From assembly GCA_905147135.1 (NCBI GenBank), contig LR990041.1:19777907-19841906 (forward strand): a stretch of DNA of 64,000 bases, written 5' to 3'. This DNA is from Blastobasis lacticolella. Its lineage: Eukaryota > Arthropoda > Insecta > Lepidoptera > Blastobasidae. The first letter of the stretch is position 1. Each line of letters opens with the position of its first letter. The position numbers were made by a program, and so were the translations under genes. The notes under the pieces were generated by a model. That model ran no database searches. It was not told where the DNA came from and saw nothing but the letters and a program-made list of their open reading frames with translations. Shown piece after piece: positions 46,278 through 58,000 of this stretch.

Positions 46278-46744
46278 ATAATAGAACCCAATAATAGAAT
46301 TCCCTTTGTTATTTAATCATTAATGTTAGTTATGTATATAGATATTCTTATGTATTTACTTTAAAAATTGCGTCCAATTGTCAATTATTTATATTAACTG
46401 TGGTTTTTACCCCGAAGGAATGTAGTGGGTCTGTTTTCGTTCAAAAACTTACAGAAAATGTTAAATTGTCCTATGGTATTTCATTATGTAGTGTTAGGAC
46501 GTTACCAATTTGTCAGTACGTACTTATCCGCAAAATAATAACCCAGAATTTACTCATCAAATGTTTTTATTAGTAGTACTTTTTACAGTAGGTAGTTTAG
46601 GTACCTTCCAGGAAATCGGGTAAAGCCCGAAGAAATAAAATATGCGTTTGCGAAATGATCGAGACAACGCTGTAGAATTTGTAAAACCGAATGTCTAATA
46701 CTTCCTGTTAAGTACCTGCTATACCTACTTCAAGCGCACCGAGT

Positions 46745-46941
46745 CTGGGGCCTATATTTGAATCGCTCGCCTCGATTCGAACTGTTTACAATTTTTATTT
46801 TCGCCATGAAAATTCAATATTTTTATGCATGATGCTGATTTTCCCTATTTTTGAACCGTATTATTTCGGTGTTAAAATATTGAAAAATTAAAATCGAAAA
46901 CCCATCGAATCGAGGCGGGCAATTTAAAAATAGAGTCCCAG
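46745..46941. mobile_element. MITE with CTGGGGC...AAATAGAG ends, copy 1
   Basis: CTGGGGCCTATATTTGAA at the left and TTTAAAAATAGAGTCCCAG at the right are inverted. Inner arms (CCTCGATTCGAAC and CGAATCGAGGCGGGC) also pair. A related copy is at 62661-62887. Confidence 0.75.
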
Positions 46942-46943
46942 TA

Positions 46944-47194
46944 GTGCTCGTCTAATTTAAAATGACGCGCCCCACTATCGCATTAACGCACACAAGTAAG
47001 TTTAAAATATGGACGCAATACATATACAAATGCCGTTGTAATTGGTCATTCAGTTGCCGGTAAGATTCAAACGTCAGAGCACGCGCCGTTCATTGGCTCC
47101 CACACAGATGAAGTGTCGTTATTAATATTTGCACTCACACATCGAAATCAACGAACTAAGTAGTGGGGCGCGTCATCTTAGACTAGACGAGCTC
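46944..47194. mobile_element. TA-flanked TIR element adjoining another MITE
   Basis: GTGCTCGTCTAATTTAAAAT at the left pairs with ATCTTAGACTAGACGAGCTC at the right; both arms continue into GACGCGCCCCACTA. TA lies on each side. It begins three bases after 46941. Confidence 0.75.
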
Positions 47195-49339
47195 TACTCG
47201 ATGTTCAAGCGTGACGGGTACTGAGCTGACATGTGGTTACCACCTAAGTCCGCCTAGTATACTAATTAATTGTACATAGTTATTAACCCGAAGCAACTTA
47301 TCACACCAGTGCCTCATGTATCAACTGTTATTATAACTAGTTTATTATAAATTGGAGTAGGTAAAGATCCTGCTGGGTTTCCCCCATATAGTCCGATGTT
47401 CGACGTCTGGCAGGATTTTAATGACAGCCGCTGGTAATTATGGTTGTTGTTGTAAAAGTATGCATAACATAAAATTTATTATATTTTTTATAAACGGCAT
47501 CGTTTACATTGTTAGAGCTTGTGATAGCCAAGTGTGATATGCTAAGGTTGTTACGATACTGTTACTGCCATACAATAAAGTTTATTAGCACCATTCTGTG
47601 TTTTCATATCGTTTATATCACCCATTAGGTACCTACCGCTGATAATCCGATCCGAGGTAAAACTTCCCTGAACTTGCCAAGAATTTGCCTACGATGGGAA
47701 GGGTGTCTTGAAGAACTCTATTATCTCTATTGTCTATTGTAATTGTGATGTGATGTCATAATGACTGTTTCAAGTTGAAAAAAAAAACGTTTAGTATAAT
47801 AATTAAAGTTAAAGCTTGCTTTAATCCATTTATGTCATAGGTATCTACTAGTTTTCCGCCCGCGTGAACTATTGTAGTTACCTATATCAAGAAACGAATG
47901 AAAGATGTTTGTTTACGAACTACAAAGACCAAATATTCTGGAGAATCCATCGGAAAAGCCGATGCACTTAACCAAGTATTTAGCGTGTATTTTCGAATTA
48001 TGAATTTATGAAAATCCCAATTACCGGCATGAGCATTTACCGGTAGCAAGGGACAGGCCTTTTTTCCTACTGGTTCGGTTGCGGAGTTCTGTTAACAGAA
48101 CTAAGTAAGTACCTAGCTATACCTACCTACTGCTTACCATCAGGCAGGCCGTAAGCTTGTTTGCCACCATAGTGATAGGTATAAAAAATCCCACTCATTT
48201 TGTTACTCAGTAGTCGTATTTATAACAGAACAACTGTAGGCTCGTATTAAACAGTGCTGCTGACATAAGATAGTTTTGTTCCGTAGTCCTGTTGAAGAGT
48301 TCTGTTAACTACCTAGGATTTTATTTTTGTGTCAAGCAAGACTTTCTAACCTAGCTAGATGTGTATTGTAGTCTGAATATGGTTATCAGATACTATCACC
48401 ACCATTATGACGCTATTCCATATCTGCGGCCAAGCAATAATTCAATGAATATTCGTCTTTATCAGGTCTTAGATAAGTTTTCTAGTCCTCTGTGTCACGC
48501 TTCTGCTTGATACATGAAATTTGCATGACTCGTAGATGTTATAAGCATGTTATGAGCGACGGTAACTGTCGCCTTCAAATCCTTCAATCGCATGGGCTTG
48601 TTTGCCACTACACTACCCACGTAGGTACCTAGGTGGAAAAAATTTTTCTAACCGTACGCAGGTCTTCTTCATCTTGGTCGATGATCTTCATCAATGTTTT
48701 GTCGGCGGATGTTGCTCTTTTCACGATTTCCTGCCATCTTGACCTATTAGCCGTCTTCCTGGTACACTAATGCAAGGGCCCGCCCAAAGCAGATTTTATC
48801 TGGTCGGTCCATCGTATTGGTAATCTTCCGCGCGATCGGGTACCCTCTACTCTTCCCTGCACGACAAGACGTTCGATGGAGTGATTGTGATACGTGGGTG
48901 AAAACCGTAGAGGCCCGTTAAGCGCGCTCCACATGTGGACAGTTCCGCGGGAACACGAGAATGTAGAGGGAGTATTCTTGTAGTCCCGTGCATGCTTGGC
49001 ATGTCTCGCCTATTTCATAGACTAAGTAGAGATAGTTTGTTGTCGTCTCGATTTGATCGATTTTATATTTATAGTCCTAGCGCTTTTTCCCGTAACAGGT
49101 TCGGGGTACTCTTGACCATGATCCAGGATATTAGTAGATTAAGTAATTATAGTAGAGCAGGTGCTATCACCTCTGTGACCCTGTTTACAGCAGATTAGCT
49201 ATATTACACCGATGAATCGATATAATGTCGACGCGTTTTGACACCCACCACATCCTTAATAGGCGAGAATGTAGAGGCCGACCAAAGTCCCGGCAAAAGT
49301 TTCGCCGGAAGTTTCGGCGAACATGTGGAGCGCACTTTA
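47195..49339. other. Intergenic with weak LINE and SINE traces
   Basis: 48139-48190 is a short dispersed repeat (CCATCAGGCAGGCCGTAAGC, GTTTGCCACC) also present near 62130. About 48645-48990 resembles a minus-strand LINE but is too decayed to translate. 49080-49190 resembles the body of the SINE at 55375. No gene is seen. Confidence 0.45.
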
Positions 49340-50441
49340 GTAGGGGAAGGTGGCCCAGAACGGGTAAGTTTCGCGCGAGGATAAAAAAGTCTAGAAATTT
49401 GGTCAATATCTTAGCTTGATTTAGTTTATAAGATACCTATGATGTTTATTAAACTTGAAAACAAAAAACACTAGGTATTTTAAAGCATTTTCTATCAAAT
49501 ATTTTATAAATAGAAAACAAAGAAACCTAAAAAAAACCCGTCATAATTTTTAGGATTCAATCAAGAATTCAAGAATTCAATCAAACTTAAAATCTTACAA
49601 CTAGGAAAAAATACTTTATTTACCGACTATAGTTTATCATTTCTACTGTACCTAAGCATTTAACATTTTATTTACTGTTAAAATGCAAACTTAAAAACCT
49701 CAACCACCTAACAAAATCAACATTTCTATTGATGTAATATTAATAGCGACAGGAGGTGTAGATCAAAATACCCATACCACTTTGAGGTAATTTTTACAAT
49801 AGGTATAGATTGAAATAACAAGTTCTTCATATTATCTATTTTGTATTAAATTTTTCATACGAAACCATAACCGTTTTGCCCAATAGCACATATTTTTGTA
49901 AAGTAATTAAAGACTTCAAAATGAAAGGTAATCCGATATAACTCTTTGTCTTAATTTAAAGTTAGATGACACTAAATTATAAGTGCAATATTAACAATGT
50001 GCTAATTATAAAGGTTTTCGACTAATCCGTGAACACATTTGATATTTATTTTATTTATTTATTCAGGAAACAAACAGTCTTTAACAATATTACATGCAAT
50101 TAAATTTCACAAACAGACCTACAGTTCCATATAAAATTAAACAAGTCTTACTATAACTAGTCGAGCAGAAAGAGACTATTGCACGAATACGACACAACAT
50201 TGCTGGCAACTTAAAGATTAAACTTCGTAATTCAGTATGAAGGTAGAAATTAATTATTTTTAAAAAAGCTCAGAAAAAACTTTCGGTAGACGTCCATCCG
50301 CCATTAAGCTGCTCCGGTGCCCAAGCAAAACGGATAGAAACTCGTCAATATTCGGATACTCTCGGGACATGCACCCATCGACACTACACATTGACATGGC
50401 AGCATACGAGCGCTTACCCGTCTTAGGCCACCTTCCCCTAC
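49340..50441. mobile_element. 1.1-kb non-autonomous DNA transposon
   Basis: GTAGGGGAAGGTGGCC at the left is mirrored by GGCCACCTTCCCCTAC at the right, with inner similarity continuing into ACGGGTAAG. TTTA is repeated on both sides (49336-49339 and 50442-50445). The interior is A/T-rich and has no ORF. Confidence 0.8.
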
Positions 50442-50965
50442 TTTACATGTAAATTGTTTTATCATTTTGAAGATTGCGTGGAATAGGTGACCAGGATGTG
50501 GAATCTAAGTACTTGTTACACAACCGACAGCTAATGTCGAATTTCTTGTAGTTATCCTAAGTAAAATGACTAATATTACCTACTAGATGTCCCATGAAGC
50601 GCAGTAAACAGCGCAATCGCAACATTTACTTAGTTGTACCTAGGTAGGTACCTACTACATACGAGGAAAATAACAATCTGGAGAATATTATTACTGATGT
50701 TTGAGCAAAAATGTGGAAGATAAGCGTGTACTCGTTGTCTTCTTGAAGGACACGCTTTACGCAAACCTAACTAGGAGTAGCGTGTATGGCGAACTGTAGT
50801 TCATCGCGTAACCACCAGGGGCGCTATAAAATGATACATATTACGTCTCTCGTACAATACATAAGACAGTTTATTACTTTCGTTTCATTTTCTTCTTGTA
50901 GTGAAAATGTTTATTAAAATAAGTGTCTATCTAATGTTTTTTTATATATTAAATAGTCGTGAATA

Positions 50966-51207
50966 GTCGTGGACATATTCACACAGCGCCATCTAGCCCC
51001 AAAGTAAGCAAAGCTTGTGTTATGGGTGCAAGATAACTGATATACTACATATATACTTTTTTAAATACATACTTATTATACATAGAACACCCAGACCCGT
51101 AACAGAAATTAAAATTCATCATTTCAATTTCTGCACGGCCGGGAATCGAACCCGGGACCTCTTGCGTGGCATACTGGCATGTTGACCACTGAACCACTCA
51201 GGTCGTC
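50966..51207 (-). repeat. SINE, near full-length reference copy
   Basis: Read on the minus strand it has the A-box-like head (GACGACCTGAGTGGTTCAGT), the B box (complement of GGAATCGAACCCGGGACC at 51143) and the complete body. It is about 242 bp, the best copy in the window. Confidence 0.88.
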
Positions 51208-53269
51208 ATATTAACAGTCCAATCCAGTTTAAAATGGGACAGCTGGAAAATGAATAGAAAAAAAAATATTTACATTAAAAATATGCTTCATCGCCGTTTA
51301 CAGCTCAGCACTTACTAAACTAACCTTGGTGGTTTGCAACTAACTTCATGTGAAACTATGTATGATGAATATTCAGTCTACCACACACAAGATGTGCACA
51401 TTTTGCACGAGCGCGGTGTAAAGGCAAGCGATGCCTGGACGTCAGTTGGAGTGGATGAAATCAATCCCATCGTCGGAGGGTGCGGTGGCGAAAAAGTGAC
51501 GGAGGTACCAAGTCAAACAGTTCCTCGGAACATTCCCCGTTGTACAGACGGTAGAGCACACGGAGAACCAACATCTCTACGGAGGTTTAAGGGATCGGGA
51601 ACTGCTCCAGGGATTCAGACACAAGTTTGGATCTGCTCTAAACCACTCCTGCGTGAGAATTATTTGCTCGCACTGTACATTAGGCGGCATCCGTGCTGTC
51701 ATATGCATAGCAATTAATGCCGCAGATCTGCAACATATCATTAAAAAAATCAAATTTAGGATTTGACTCGAGCACATTGCACACATATAAACACTGCAGG
51801 TTAATAGAAAGCTAGTAAATAAAAAAATAGATTTACCTCGCTTAGTTCAAACATGTGGTGGCGGTGGTACTTTGGCGAGGAACGATCTTGAATGATGATT
51901 TGGACGAGGTGGGTAGGTACGCGCACTGACACAAAGTTGTCACAACCGGGGTGCCTGCGCAAGCACGTGCACAAGGAAAAAAAAAAACACTCTTTGTTGT
52001 GGTTTTTTGCGTATTTTTCCATCCATGGGCTTGCATTTGGATTTGAAATGATAATGGTAGCAATTTTCGACTGTACAGTTCAAATTTTGTTTGCCTAGTA
52101 GGTAGATATTCGATAGGTACGACCAGTGTGTTGCAAAGACACACGCGTTGCGCGCGCGACGCTAGTTTCTAGACTGGCCGCCCGGCCCTACCCCCTCCCA
52201 AGGGTATAGTTTAGATTCACACAGCCACTGTCACTACACAAAATACAAATCAAATTAGTTTATTTTATTTACGTAATACGTTTTATATCTATATATATAT
52301 ATATGGCGACATTTGGTTTTTTGACTATTTTATTTATGTTTATTCTATAATAGTAATATGATTTATAAACTCATTTTATTGTTTGGATAGTAGGTATTTG
52401 TTTATTTGAAGTGGGTATTGCTTGCTTGACGGTGCAGTGTCGGTGGGATATTACGGGGCCCACTGAAAACCAGCGTTGTGGTTCGCGGCAAGCGGCCACA
52501 ACATTATGCTGAGTAGGGTCCATTTACGCTGGATGCCCACGAAAAATGCCACTGGGAACCCTATAATTGTCTCCGTGTTTTATGTACTATTTTTTTTTTG
52601 TGTTATATGTAAATTATTATGTCGTGGCGTCCTTTGTAATAAATATTTTCTTTCTTTCTTTCTTTCTTTCATTATTATGCAGAAAGAACAACGTGGGCGA
52701 CAGCACAGAGCCTTAGGCAACTCCTGCATTTGTAGGCAGCGTATCCGAGCATGACCCGGCAGCAACGACTCGAATACTCGGCTCGGACTAGACGCTCGCG
52801 ACCCACGGGCATAACCCCTCAGGATGCCCGTAAGCTGGGAGCTATGATAGAAGTGCCCTATGCCAGACCCGATCAAATGCCCTTGCGATGTCCAGGCTGA
52901 CGGCCAACGGTTTTCCCTTACTCTTAATAGCAGCTGCCTATCGGTGAGTCAGGTACACTAGAAGGTCACCGGCACAGCGACCTTTGCGGAAACCGTAGGT
53001 ATTGGTATTCCCCCTATTATCTTAGCGTTTGTTGTAGGTTGGAGTTATTTGGGGCCTTTGTTCCTACAGCAGTGGACGTTATCTACCTCGTATCAAATTA
53101 TTCGAAGATTCCGACTTATATGAAGCAGTTTTCCTAGCCATTAGCGTATTCGTAAATTCATTTAAAATTCAATTGATGAACTGACTTGATAGCAACCATC
53201 AAGTTTAGTGTTGTGATTAGAAAGTATCATAGGTCGAAGCGGAGGAGTTTACGGTCGAGTATATGAGCT
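51208..53269. other. Intergenic with microsatellites
   Basis: A TA run is near 52291 and a TTTC run near 52652-52670. Open frames (51334-51717, 51842-52144, 52580-52876) overlap each other in opposite strands and carry no motifs. Confidence 0.45.
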
Positions 53270-53470
53270 TTCGTCCTCCATTATCATCAGCTTATACTCG
53301 TGCACTGCTGGACATAGGTTTCCTCCAATGAGTGCCAAAACAGGGTGCATTCTCGGCCTTTGATTGACGCGTCCAGCAACCACTAAATCATCTTTCGGAA
53401 ATTGTCGCTCCACATAGCCGGAGCGGAGGGCGTCCCACACTCTCCTTGCCGAGTTGCGGTCTCTACTCAA
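53270..53470 (-). mobile_element. LINE 3'-tail fragment
   Basis: The minus-strand words (NQRPRMHPVLALIGGNLCPA at about 53340) are typical of the non-coding tails of lepidopteran LINEs. No catalytic motif is present. Confidence 0.5.
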
Positions 53471-53514
53471 GAACTCGTTTATCCTAGCGGTTGTAAGTTC
53501 CTCAGCAGATTAAT

Positions 53515-53757
53515 GTGCTTATTACATTTAGCTAAATTTAGTGGTCTAAATTCAAAAGCAAAAATCGTGAGAGATAGTCAAAGTGGAATCTTTCATAGAA
53601 TAAGGTCCATTTTGTACCACTTATTGTTACGCGTCGCTCCGCTTGCCAATAGACGTGATACAAAAATTGCAATGAGCAATACATTCCACTTTGACTTGCT
53701 CTCACGCTTTTTGCTCTGAACTTTGTCTACTGGATTTAGCCAGGTGTAATAAGCGCA
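53515..53757. mobile_element. Foldback MITE, second full copy
   Basis: The arms match 26719-26968 (GCTTATTACA, GTGAGAG, CAAAGTGGAAT, then mirrored CATTCCACTTTGACTTGCTC and TAATAAGCGC). They are more diverged from each other than in the first copy. Confidence 0.8.
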
Positions 53758-54678
53758 ATAGCCAGCCCACTGTCACTTCACCTTACTAATTCTGTCCGTT
53801 ATGTTGGTAACTTTGGTGGTCGGACTTTGACCAAATACCTCTATACAGAGATCCGCCAAAAGTTGCGAGAAAACAGGTTCGTTTGTGGCCAAAGAAACTA
53901 ATGATCTTATAATTACGGGAAATACCACTATGTTGTCAAATCAAACTACAAAATGTTAATGTAAACCCAATATACTGTTTGACAACAATAACATAAAAAG
54001 TAGATTACATTATAAAAAACATTGATAATCCACTATACATATATATTTTTATGTAATAAAATAAATCATCTAATAATTCTATACATCAAAATTAATCAAC
54101 AAACTTTTGAAGTTTTTGTCTAACTTGAATGTTTTCTGCTCAACTACATATATTTCAGTTTATATTGCCCCTTTAAATTTTGACCATTATTTTTTTATAT
54201 TTATTAAATACAAATATGATAATATTAAATAAAATTTAGTGATTGATTCGCCTTTTCTATTTTTGTAGCACCTATCGGCCACTTTCGTGAGAAAGTCGGG
54301 ACAAGTCTACACGTTCAAAGTACTCAATTATTAGCTTCAATATGTAGCACAATATTTATTTGTACTTTCGGCAGTGATTGTTAGAATTAGCTAAGTACTT
54401 TTCATGTCAACTCGACTTGATCAACGGATTTGTGGCGAATCTTATTCCGCTGTTCGACAGCGGATTTTTATGCAACAATAACATATGCGCTGATTTGGGA
54501 TTTCACTTAAACTTAGTTCTATTAGAATTTGTCTAACAGCTCTAAATTAGTACATTGCACACAAATGGGTTCATAACCAGAATCGTTAAGTTTAGCGTGA
54601 TGTGTTCAGACACCAAGGATACGTGCGATGTGAAGACAAGACAGAAAGGAAGACACATCATGTATAAACAACATAACA

Positions 54679-54684
54679 TTTATT
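54679..54684 (-). terminator. Candidate polyadenylation signal of the cactus-like gene
   Basis: AATAAA on the minus strand, about 320 bases after the stop at 55001, would give a compact 3' UTR. Confidence 0.55.
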
Positions 54685-55000
54685 ATACAACACACTGTCG
54701 CCTTTATAGGATTGCAGAGGAATATCGAAGATTTCGTATTGACGCATGGCATGTTCAACGTTGCGTCTGCAACCATATGAAAGTGACAGATTATAACGGC
54801 TACAATCCGCCCGCGGCGGTCGCGGGGCGCCGCTCAGTCCGCGCCCGCAGACAACAGGGGTTTCCGATACAGCCACTTCTTTACACATTTATAACATGGC
54901 ACTGGCGATCACTCCCTAGTCGTTTTTAAGGTCCGTGGCTTGGGGCGGCGTGGGGCTTGCAAGGTGGGTGGGCACGTGGTCCTCGGGCTGGCTGCGGCGG

Positions 55001-58000
55001 TCAGTTCACCAGCGACGCGACACTCATGGTGCCCTTCAACTTGTCGAACAGAGCCTCGACGCTATCGCCTTCGTCACTGTCGTTCTGTAACAAAGGGAAT
55101 AATACGTTAATATACGTCTCTCCAAGCGGACAGACGTTCCATCCTTATGTAGTAGGTGTAGCAGCCAATCATGCGGTACGGCTAAGGAATGGAACGCTCT
55201 GCCTGCTAATGTGTTCCCTGAACAGTCCAATCTTATACATGCAATATTATAATACCAAAGTGAATAGGCAATTTCTATACACGAATCCTCCAATATCGGC
55301 CGTATAGTCGGCTTCCATCAGATGAGATGGCGGTCAAATGCCTGCGTAGTAAATAATCATCTTTTCGTTAATGTCCCGGTTGTGCTCTCGCGCACAAGAG
55401 CCCGGGGTACGCCATGACCGTAATCCAGGGTTTGGCAGATCAGGTAATTAAAGTGGAGCGCCTGCCATCTGACCTCCGTGACTCTGATACCAGGAGAACC
55501 TGACCAGATTGGATCATGGCTACACATTCAACCGTCTGAAATGTGCAGGTTTAATCACGCTGTTTTCCCTCACCGTAAGAGCATCGGTTTGCATTCAACT
55601 AATGTACATAACTCAGAAAAGAGTCATTGATACACGGCCGTAGTGGGAATCGAACCCGGAACCTCTCGCTTACGAGCCAACCTAAACCACTCGGCCGACG
55701 CTCCGTCGATTGCCTGCCTAGTGATTAGTAAAATGAGACTGATACTAAGTGAGCATGAGTGGCCATTCGGCCGGGTTTTTCGCATGGGAAAACCGGCCAT
55801 ATCGCGCTACCTATCGGTTGCCGCGCCCGCCTCACTATTTCGAGTTCGTTTATCGCGACCAATATACCGCGCACTTACGACCCGTCTCTTTATAACGTTA
55901 CATGCATCGTTATCGAAACTTAATTGGGTAGACATGCCCGACAGCGATAATGGCATCGTGATGGTAAATGCGTTATTCTGTGCAGCTAAACTCATGACAA
56001 AGTATGTGATTTTTTTCTGAATAATGACTACTCGAGAATTTAACAACATTTGACGTGTAAATTTATGTTTATCAAAATAAATGAATTGATTTGAATGGAA
56101 TTGGTCAAATGAGCGGTTGTGTGGTAACGTACTCAGTGCGGGCTTCGGGCGGCGGGCTGCGGGCCGCGGCTGCGCTTCGGGGGACTCTCGTCCTCGTCCT
56201 AAGCCAAACGAACACCACTTTCAGAACGTTGTCCATGAATTCCTTAATTTATGTATATAACGGGCTTTTCCCGTAGGGATTGTCCATAACACACGTTGTA
56301 CACACATAATGTCATGCCTTTTCCCCGTAGTGGTTGGAAAATACCCGAGGCGAAACTTTGAACTATTTAATGGTGGTTGTATTGTAGCCATGTAACAACA
56401 CACATCATAGAAATCACGGTCAAATAAGGTCCTTATCATCGTTGCTTTTCGTATTCTTAGGTACCCTTATTTATTTTGTATGAACTTTACTCTTTCCCAA
56501 ATTACTTGGCAATATTGTATGTATGTATAGTTTTATTAGTATTTTTCAATATACAGCAACAAATTCGATAAACGGGCTTGCTCTGTTTCTGACTATTGAT
56601 AGTTCGCTACCCAACGGTTGCCTGGAAGAAATCGCTTTAGGCGATAAGGCCGCCTGTATCCTGTATTTATGCAATAAAGTGTTCATTCATGTTGTTATCC
56701 TAAACAAACGAGCAGACGATCTACCCACGTTTGCCCTGACCAAAAAAGAAATTACAAGCGCGTTCTACAGCTTTTTATAAGTATCACACTCGGCTCTCGG
56801 AAGCTGCAAAGGCACCCACCTCATCATCGGAGTCCTGGTCGCTGTCGTCGCTGTCCTCTGGCAGTGCAGCGAGCAGTCGCTGTGCGTCATCAGGGCGGCC
56901 CAGAGTCCTCGCGGCCCTGACGGCTAGGCGTCGCGGCGTACGCCCGGCGTAGTCCCGGGGTGACAAAGCGGCGCCCGCGCAAGAAGCCACGTGTTGTAGT
57001 AGCCGGCCGTCGCCGCGACGGGCCGCGATGTGAAGCGCCGTCCATCCACCCATGTCCTCCTGGTAATGGAAGAGCCTTTGTTAGCGCACAGAGAACGCGA
57101 AATTTTCACTGAATACTAATAAATTAAACAGAGGTTCGGTTCGGGGAATCCGGTGGAATTGGACTGGGGTGTGCTCCTACGCCGGTGTTGAGAAACCCTT
57201 TGTAAATATTAAGAAAAAAGTAACAAAGGTTCGGTTCAGCGGGGAATTCCGTTGGAATTGGAGCCGCAAGACCCTATTTGGCCCATTTTGGGACTAGGTT
57301 TAGTTAGAGCACTGGAGAAGCACTTAGTCTACCCCTTTTACCGCATTCGTTTCAAAGTAACGTAACAGCTAGTTAGCATCAGCCTTGATATCTTGATATC
57401 TCTGATCTACAATTGAATACTACGCTATTTAATTGTAAAAAGTAACAAATAAATTTGATTGAACGCAATAAAATCATTAAGACGACTGATAACGATAAGA
57501 CAATAGCGCCCGATGCCGCATACGAGTCTTTTTACGGGTTTCCTGAAGGTTCAGGTATCGATAACCTGATAAAGGTACGGAATGGACGTCAATGTCGCGG
57601 CTGCCGGGCCGTGACGCGGCCCGCGCGTAACGCCGATTGGTGCGCGCTATCGACTAATTGCGAGTCTGTAACGCCTTCGATAGTGATTACTTCACGTCAC
57701 CGCATCGCTGGTTAGCAATCAAAACAAACAATAAGGAAAAGTGTGTATGTCCGAGTGGATCTCCGAAAACACTGACGCGATTTCGAGAACTCTCTTCGCT
57801 AACAGGAAGCTGCAGTGACTACACCATGACTAGGACATGTTAGTGTTAAATCTTCAAAAATAACACGAATCCGCAAGATGGTCATGTGTTAAGGGAGTGT
57901 TTGAGCAGTTTCGAAATGCACGCGGGGAAAACCGCGGGGCGCGGGGGATCGAGGCCACAGCCCGTCGACGATGTTCCTCTAGCACAGGGATAGGCTAACT

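Noticed and set aside
51137..51207. Possible tRNA gene (minus)
   Set aside because: The A and B boxes belong to the SINE head; the body and other copies follow the same pattern and no cloverleaf is complete.
51334..51717. 127-residue plus frame
   Set aside because: No motif, no plausible splice context and overlapping minus frames.
55635..55705. Possible tRNA gene (minus)
   Set aside because: The tRNA-like head is followed by a SINE body, and pairing of the acceptor arm is not convincing.
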